Part shown: one piece after another, positions 63,102-64,000 of the stretch | Layout: every line of letters begins with the position of its first letter | How positions within the stretch are numbered: the stretch's first letter is position 1 | From: Hafnia paralvei ATCC 29927 | GTDB taxonomy: Bacteria; Pseudomonadota; Gammaproteobacteria; Enterobacterales; Enterobacteriaceae | Length of the DNA stretch: 64,000 bases | Reading direction: 5' to 3' | NCBI RefSeq assembly: GCF_001655005.1 | Contig: NZ_LXET01000044.1 | Span: 248,001-312,000, forward strand | Position numbers and translations under genes: made by a program | Notes under the pieces: model-generated | What the model was told of the DNA's origin: nothing | Seen by the model: only the letters and a program-made list of their open reading frames with translations | The model's database searches: none

Positions 63102-64000
63102 ATGACAGAACAAACAAAACAACATAAGCAAACACAACAACGTATCGCATCTATGCTGGCCATTACCGCTCTGGCATTCGGTACACTATCTACCACCTTC
63201 TCCACTCAGGCTGCTGAACTGCCGGGTAAAGGCGTGTCTGTACAGCCAATTCAGAGCAGTATTGCCGAAGAGACTTTCCAGACCCAACTGGTGAGCAAGG
63301 CGCTGACAAAACTAGGCTACGACGTGCAGCCGACCAAAGAGGTGGACTACAACGTCGCATACACGTCGGTTGCCGCAGGTGATGCAACCTTCTTAGCGGT
63401 AAACTGGGATCAGCTTCACTCAGATATGTACAACGGCGCGGGAGGCGATAAGAAATTCTATCGCGAAGGCCAGTATGTAACGGGTGCGGCACAAGGGTAT
63501 TTGATTGACAAAAAAACGGCCGATCAATATCACATCACCAATATTGAACAGCTGAAAGATCCCAAAATCGCCAAGTTATTCGATACGAATAACGATGGCA
63601 AAGCCGATTTGGCAGGCTGTACTCCAGGCTGGGGTTGCGAAGCATCAATTAACTATCAGTTAAAAGCCTATGGTTTAAACGACACCGTCGAACACAATCA
63701 AGGTAATTATTCCGCGCTGATTGCAGACACAATGACTCGCTTTAAAGAAGGTAAGCCTGTGTTTTATTACACTTGGACACCGTATTGGGTCAGCGATGTA
63801 CTAAAACCAGGACGTGACGTTGTCTGGTTACAAGTGCCATTCTCTGCTCTTCCAGGCAGCCTGAAAGATGTCGACACCAAGCTACCAAACGGTGCTAACT
63901 ACGGCTTCCCAGTCAACAATATGCAGATCGTAGCAAACAAAACCTTCGCAGAGAAAAACCCTGCTGCGGCTAAACTGTTTGCCGAAATGAAGTTACCCAT
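63102..64000 (+). CDS. proX: Glycine betaine-binding protein ProX (5' part, cut by window end)
   Basis: Periplasmic substrate-binding subunit of ProU. The reading frame opens at 63102 with GGAATATTC before it and stays open to the window end (about 299 codons), so the last part is missing. The N-terminus has a signal peptide ending TQA-AELPGK. Early segments QTQLVSKALTKLGYDVQPTK and VNWDQLHSDM match ProX, and Trp residues (W in VNWDQLH and later TPYWV) should form the aromatic box for betaine. Confidence 0.93.
   Translation, partial: MTEQTKQHKQTQQRIASMLAITALAFGTLSTTFSTQAAELPGKGVSVQPIQSSIAEETFQTQLVSKALTKLGYDVQPTKEVDYNVAYTSVAAGDATFLAVNWDQLHSDMYNGAGGDKKFYREGQYVTGAAQGYLIDKKTADQYHITNIEQLKDPKIAKLFDTNNDGKADLAGCTPGWGCEASINYQLKAYGLNDTVEHNQGNYSALIADTMTRFKEGKPVFYYTWTPYWVSDVLKPGRDVVWLQVPFSALPGSLKDVDTKLPNGANYGFPVNNMQIVANKTFAEKNPAAAKLFAEMKLP

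Overview
This 64 kb window looks like chromosome of a gammaproteobacterium in Enterobacterales. Most proteins can be matched from memory to E. coli K-12 families, and a run of genes (setB, yeiW, yeiP, yeiQ, yeiR, lpxT, mepS, with a pdeN/rtn-type gene) keeps the K-12 neighbourhood while carrying inserted metabolic genes. The dacC/rimO, yeeZ/his and ybiB/dinG pairings are also enterobacterial. A relative of Hafnia/Obesumbacterium would fit, but that genus call is inference; no rRNA or tRNA gene is visible to anchor it.

Layout. 0.2-5.6 kb: dacC (PBP6) and a leftward three-gene periplasmic gluconate 2-dehydrogenase-type operon. 6-10.3 kb: accessory genes (LysE-type exporter, a pure leucine-rich-repeat protein, a metallo-beta-lactamase-fold hydrolase, an MFS exporter). 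10.4-14.1 kb: a purine nucleoside cassette (CRP/YeiL-like regulator, Tsx-like porin, TsgA-like MFS, a DeoD paralogue). 14.4-18.4 kb: a PEBP/AraC pair, rimO and yeeZ, with a palindrome-rich element between the last two. 18.7-26.2 kb: the complete his operon hisLGDCBHAFI with leader peptide and attenuator. 26.4-32.2 kb: a transporter remnant, ybiI, an M20 amidohydrolase, and torYZ. 32.4-41.1 kb: setB, then the D-glucosaminate PTS operon dgaABCDEF with its sigma-54 activator dgaR and a good -24/-12 promoter. 41.3-53.6 kb: yeiW, mtr, yeiP, uxuA, yeiQ, an EAL phosphodiesterase, uxuR, a short fimbrial-like protein, yeiR, lpxT, mepS. 54-64 kb: cycA, a Wzz/FepE chain-length regulator, ybiB, dinG, and the osmoprotectant transporter proVWX, with proX cut by the window edge.

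How the genes fit together. A sugar-acid theme recurs: gluconate oxidation at the membrane, glucosaminate uptake and breakdown through DgaABCDEF to KDG-6-phosphate aldol cleavage, and hexuronate breakdown (UxuA plus the mannitol-dehydrogenase-family YeiQ under a UxuR-type repressor), all of which can feed the Entner-Doudoroff intermediates. Other functional blocks are anaerobic respiration (TorYZ), cell-envelope maintenance (DacC, MepS, LpxT, Wzz) and osmoprotection (ProU). I found no CRISPR array, no intact insertion sequence, no prophage and no obviously new defence system. The least explained items are the two classes of intergenic palindromic element, the LRR protein and the nucleoside cassette.
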